Shown here in pieces: positions 6,097-7,250 of a stretch of 7,250 nt of DNA. Position 1 is the stretch's first letter; each line of letters begins with the position of its first letter. This stretch comes from Gammaproteobacteria bacterium (GTDB lineage: Bacteria; Pseudomonadota; Gammaproteobacteria; JAABTG01), in NCBI GenBank assembly GCA_030066245.1, contig JASJBY010000231.1:1-7250 (forward strand), written 5' to 3'. The position numbers and the translations under genes are program-made. The notes beneath the pieces were generated by a model. The model made no database searches. It was not told the origin of the DNA and saw only the letters and a program-made list of their open reading frames with translations.

Positions 6097-6951
6097 ATGA
6101 CGGCGAGAATCATCAACGGCAAGGCCATTGCGGCGGAGATTCGCCAGGCGACCAAGGCGCGCATAGATGAACGCCGGGAGGCCGGCCTGCACGTGCCGGG
6201 GCTGGCCGTGGTGCTGGTGGGCACCGATCCCGCTTCGGAGGTCTATGTGCGCAACAAACGCCGGGGCTGCGAGGAGGTTGGGATCCGCTCCTTCGCCTAC
6301 GATCTGGACACCGGCGTCTCCCAGGCGGAGCTGCTGGAGTTCATCGACGAGCTGAACGAGAACGCGGATGTGGACGGCATCCTGGTGCAGCTGCCGCTGC
6401 CCCGGCATATCGACAGCGAGACCATCATCGAACGCATTCACCCGGACAAGGACGTGGACGGCTTCCATCCCTACAACGTGGGACGGCTCGCCCTGCGCCT
6501 GCCGCGGCTCAGCCCCTGCACACCCCACGGCATCATGACCCTGCTGGATTACACCGAGCAGCCCTACAAGGGTCAGCACGCCGTCGTGGTCGGCGCCTCC
6601 AACATCGTCGGTCGGCCCATGTCCCTGGAGCTGCTGCTGGCAGGCTGCACGGTTACCACCTGCCACCGGTTCACCCGCGACCTGGCCGTCCACGTGGGCA
6701 GGGCGGATATTCTGGTCGTTGCCGTGGGCAAACCGGGCATCGTTCCCGGCGACTGGGTCAAACCCGGCGCGGTGGTCATCGACGTGGGCATCAACCGCCA
6801 GCCGGACGGCTCGCTGATCGGCGACGTGGGCTACACCGCCGCCATGGAGCGGGCCAGCTGGATCACCCCCGTGCCGGGCGGCGTGGGTCCCATGACCGTG
6901 GCCACCCTGCTGGAGAACACGCTGCTGGCGGCGGAGTTGCAGGGAAGGTAG
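6097..6951 (+). CDS. folD: Bifunctional methylene-THF dehydrogenase (NADP+) / methenyl-THF cyclohydrolase
   Basis: FolD oxidises 5,10-methylene-THF with NADP+ and hydrolyses the methenyl product to 10-formyl-THF, supplying one-carbon units for purines and fMet-tRNA in the cytoplasm. The 284 residues match the usual 280-290. The catalytic block PASEVYVRNK (45-54) has Tyr50 and Lys54, and GILVQLPLP (94-102) and DKDVDGFHPYNVGRL (117-131) follow. The NADP site is VVGASNIVGRPMSLELLLAG (164-183), and the second family signature is PGGVGPMTVAT (260-270). All key residues are present, so it should be active. The ATG at 6097 gives the expected MTARIINGK start; earlier in-frame starts extend into tRNA sequence. 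The ribosome site is weak. It is transcribed away from the tRNA cluster; the pairing of folD with these tRNAs is common in gammaproteobacteria. Confidence 0.98.
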   Translation: MTARIINGKAIAAEIRQATKARIDERREAGLHVPGLAVVLVGTDPASEVYVRNKRRGCEEVGIRSFAYDLDTGVSQAELLEFIDELNENADVDGILVQLPLPRHIDSETIIERIHPDKDVDGFHPYNVGRLALRLPRLSPCTPHGIMTLLDYTEQPYKGQHAVVVGASNIVGRPMSLELLLAGCTVTTCHRFTRDLAVHVGRADILVVAVGKPGIVPGDWVKPGAVVIDVGINRQPDGSLIGDVGYTAAMERASWITPVPGGVGPMTVATLLENTLLAAELQGR

Positions 6952-6957
6952 ATGGGG

Positions 6958-7003
6958 ACTCGGTGACTCGGTGACTCGGTGACTCGGTGACTCGGTGACT
7001 CGG
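6958..7003 (+). repeat. 8-bp tandem repeat, 5.75 copies of ACTCGGTG
   Basis: Five perfect ACTCGGTG units followed by ACTCGG, starting six bases after the folD stop. There are no mismatches across 46 bp, which suggests recent slippage or active expansion and contraction. It lies about 76 bp upstream of the four-helix-bundle gene; from memory, GTGACTCG-type runs are often found ahead of this gene family. On the opposite strand three units encode SHRVTESP over and over, but that frame is not a credible gene. Confidence 0.95.
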
Positions 7004-7079
7004 AACCAGTGTGTGCCTGACGCGAGTATCTGTCGAGGTAGTGGGGACCCCAGCGTCTGCCGGCGAAAGAGAACGGGAA

Positions 7080-7250
7080 ATGGGATACGAGACTTTCAGG
7101 GAGCTGAAGGTCTGGCAGGAAGCGAAGGGGCTCGCGGTTCGAGTGTACCAGCTCACCGCCGGTGAGGCGCTTTCTCGGGACTTCGGGCTGCGGGATCAGA
7201 TGCGCCGGGCCTCCGTGTCGGTGGCCTCCAACATCGCAGAAGGCTACGAG
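7080..7250 (+). CDS. Four-helix-bundle protein (23S rRNA intervening-sequence / S23-like), N-terminal part
   Basis: The first 57 codons are present; the gene runs off the right edge (full family members are about 115-130 residues). The sequence opens MGYETFRELKVWQEAKGLAV and continues with FGLRDQMRRASVSVASNIAEGYE. The pattern FxxLxVWQxA, then GLxxQxRRAxVSxxSNIAEG, is the signature of this small helical family, first noticed as ORFs inside 23S rRNA intervening sequences and now known widely as stand-alone genes; DGR accessory proteins (Avd) share the fold. Molecular function is unknown for stand-alone members. The ATG at 7080 gives the standard start; the upstream AGAG or GGGAA offers only a weak ribosome site. 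It follows folD by 128 bp, with the tandem repeat and a TGGGGACCCCA palindrome (7042-7052) between. Confidence 0.9.
   Translation, partial: MGYETFRELKVWQEAKGLAVRVYQLTAGEALSRDFGLRDQMRRASVSVASNIAEGYE

Noticed and set aside
6863..7156. Minus-strand frame with SHRVTESP repeats
   Set aside because: The peptide repeat is just the 8-bp DNA repeat read in threes; it runs antisense into folD and into the four-helix-bundle gene.

Overview
The window looks like the chromosome of a GC-rich proteobacterium, most likely a gammaproteobacterium. The reasons are GC-rich third codon positions, CCA ends encoded in the tRNA genes, a Pro(UGG)-Arg(UCU)-His(GUG) tRNA cluster beside folD (a familiar gammaproteobacterial neighbourhood), and closely E. 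coli-like FolD and tRNA-Arg sequences. Species cannot be fixed from the sequence alone.

Layout. (1) Positions 1-1968, minus strand: an electron-transfer operon read etfB, then etfA, then the first 50 codons of a membrane Fe-S oxidoreductase that runs off the left edge. The ETF passes electrons from flavoprotein dehydrogenases, and the membrane Fe-S protein probably feeds them to the quinone pool. (2) Positions 1969-2411: a divergent intergenic region with no convincing gene. It holds a small palindrome next to etfB and a pair of inverted REP-like motifs about 117 bp apart. (3) Positions 2412-5384, plus strand: a long exported G8-domain/beta-helix protein of the CEMIP/TMEM2 type, interrupted by one in-frame TAG at 3957-3959 with no frameshift. 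(4) Positions 5385-5573: noncoding, with one weak hairpin. (5) Positions 5574-5955, minus strand: three tRNA genes behind a good sigma70 promoter with a GC-rich discriminator, typical of stable-RNA promoters. (6) Positions 6097-6951, plus strand: folD, complete, with all family signatures. (7) Positions 6952-7250: a 5.75-copy, 8-bp tandem repeat, then the start of a four-helix-bundle (S23/IVP-like) protein that runs off the right edge.

Most of this is conserved housekeeping sequence. The parts worth a second look are the amber-split G8 protein, the possible CTG start overlapping the etfA stop, the REP-like inverted pair, and the tandem repeat ahead of the four-helix-bundle gene. I found no CRISPR array, no complete mobile element and no clearly new multi-gene system.
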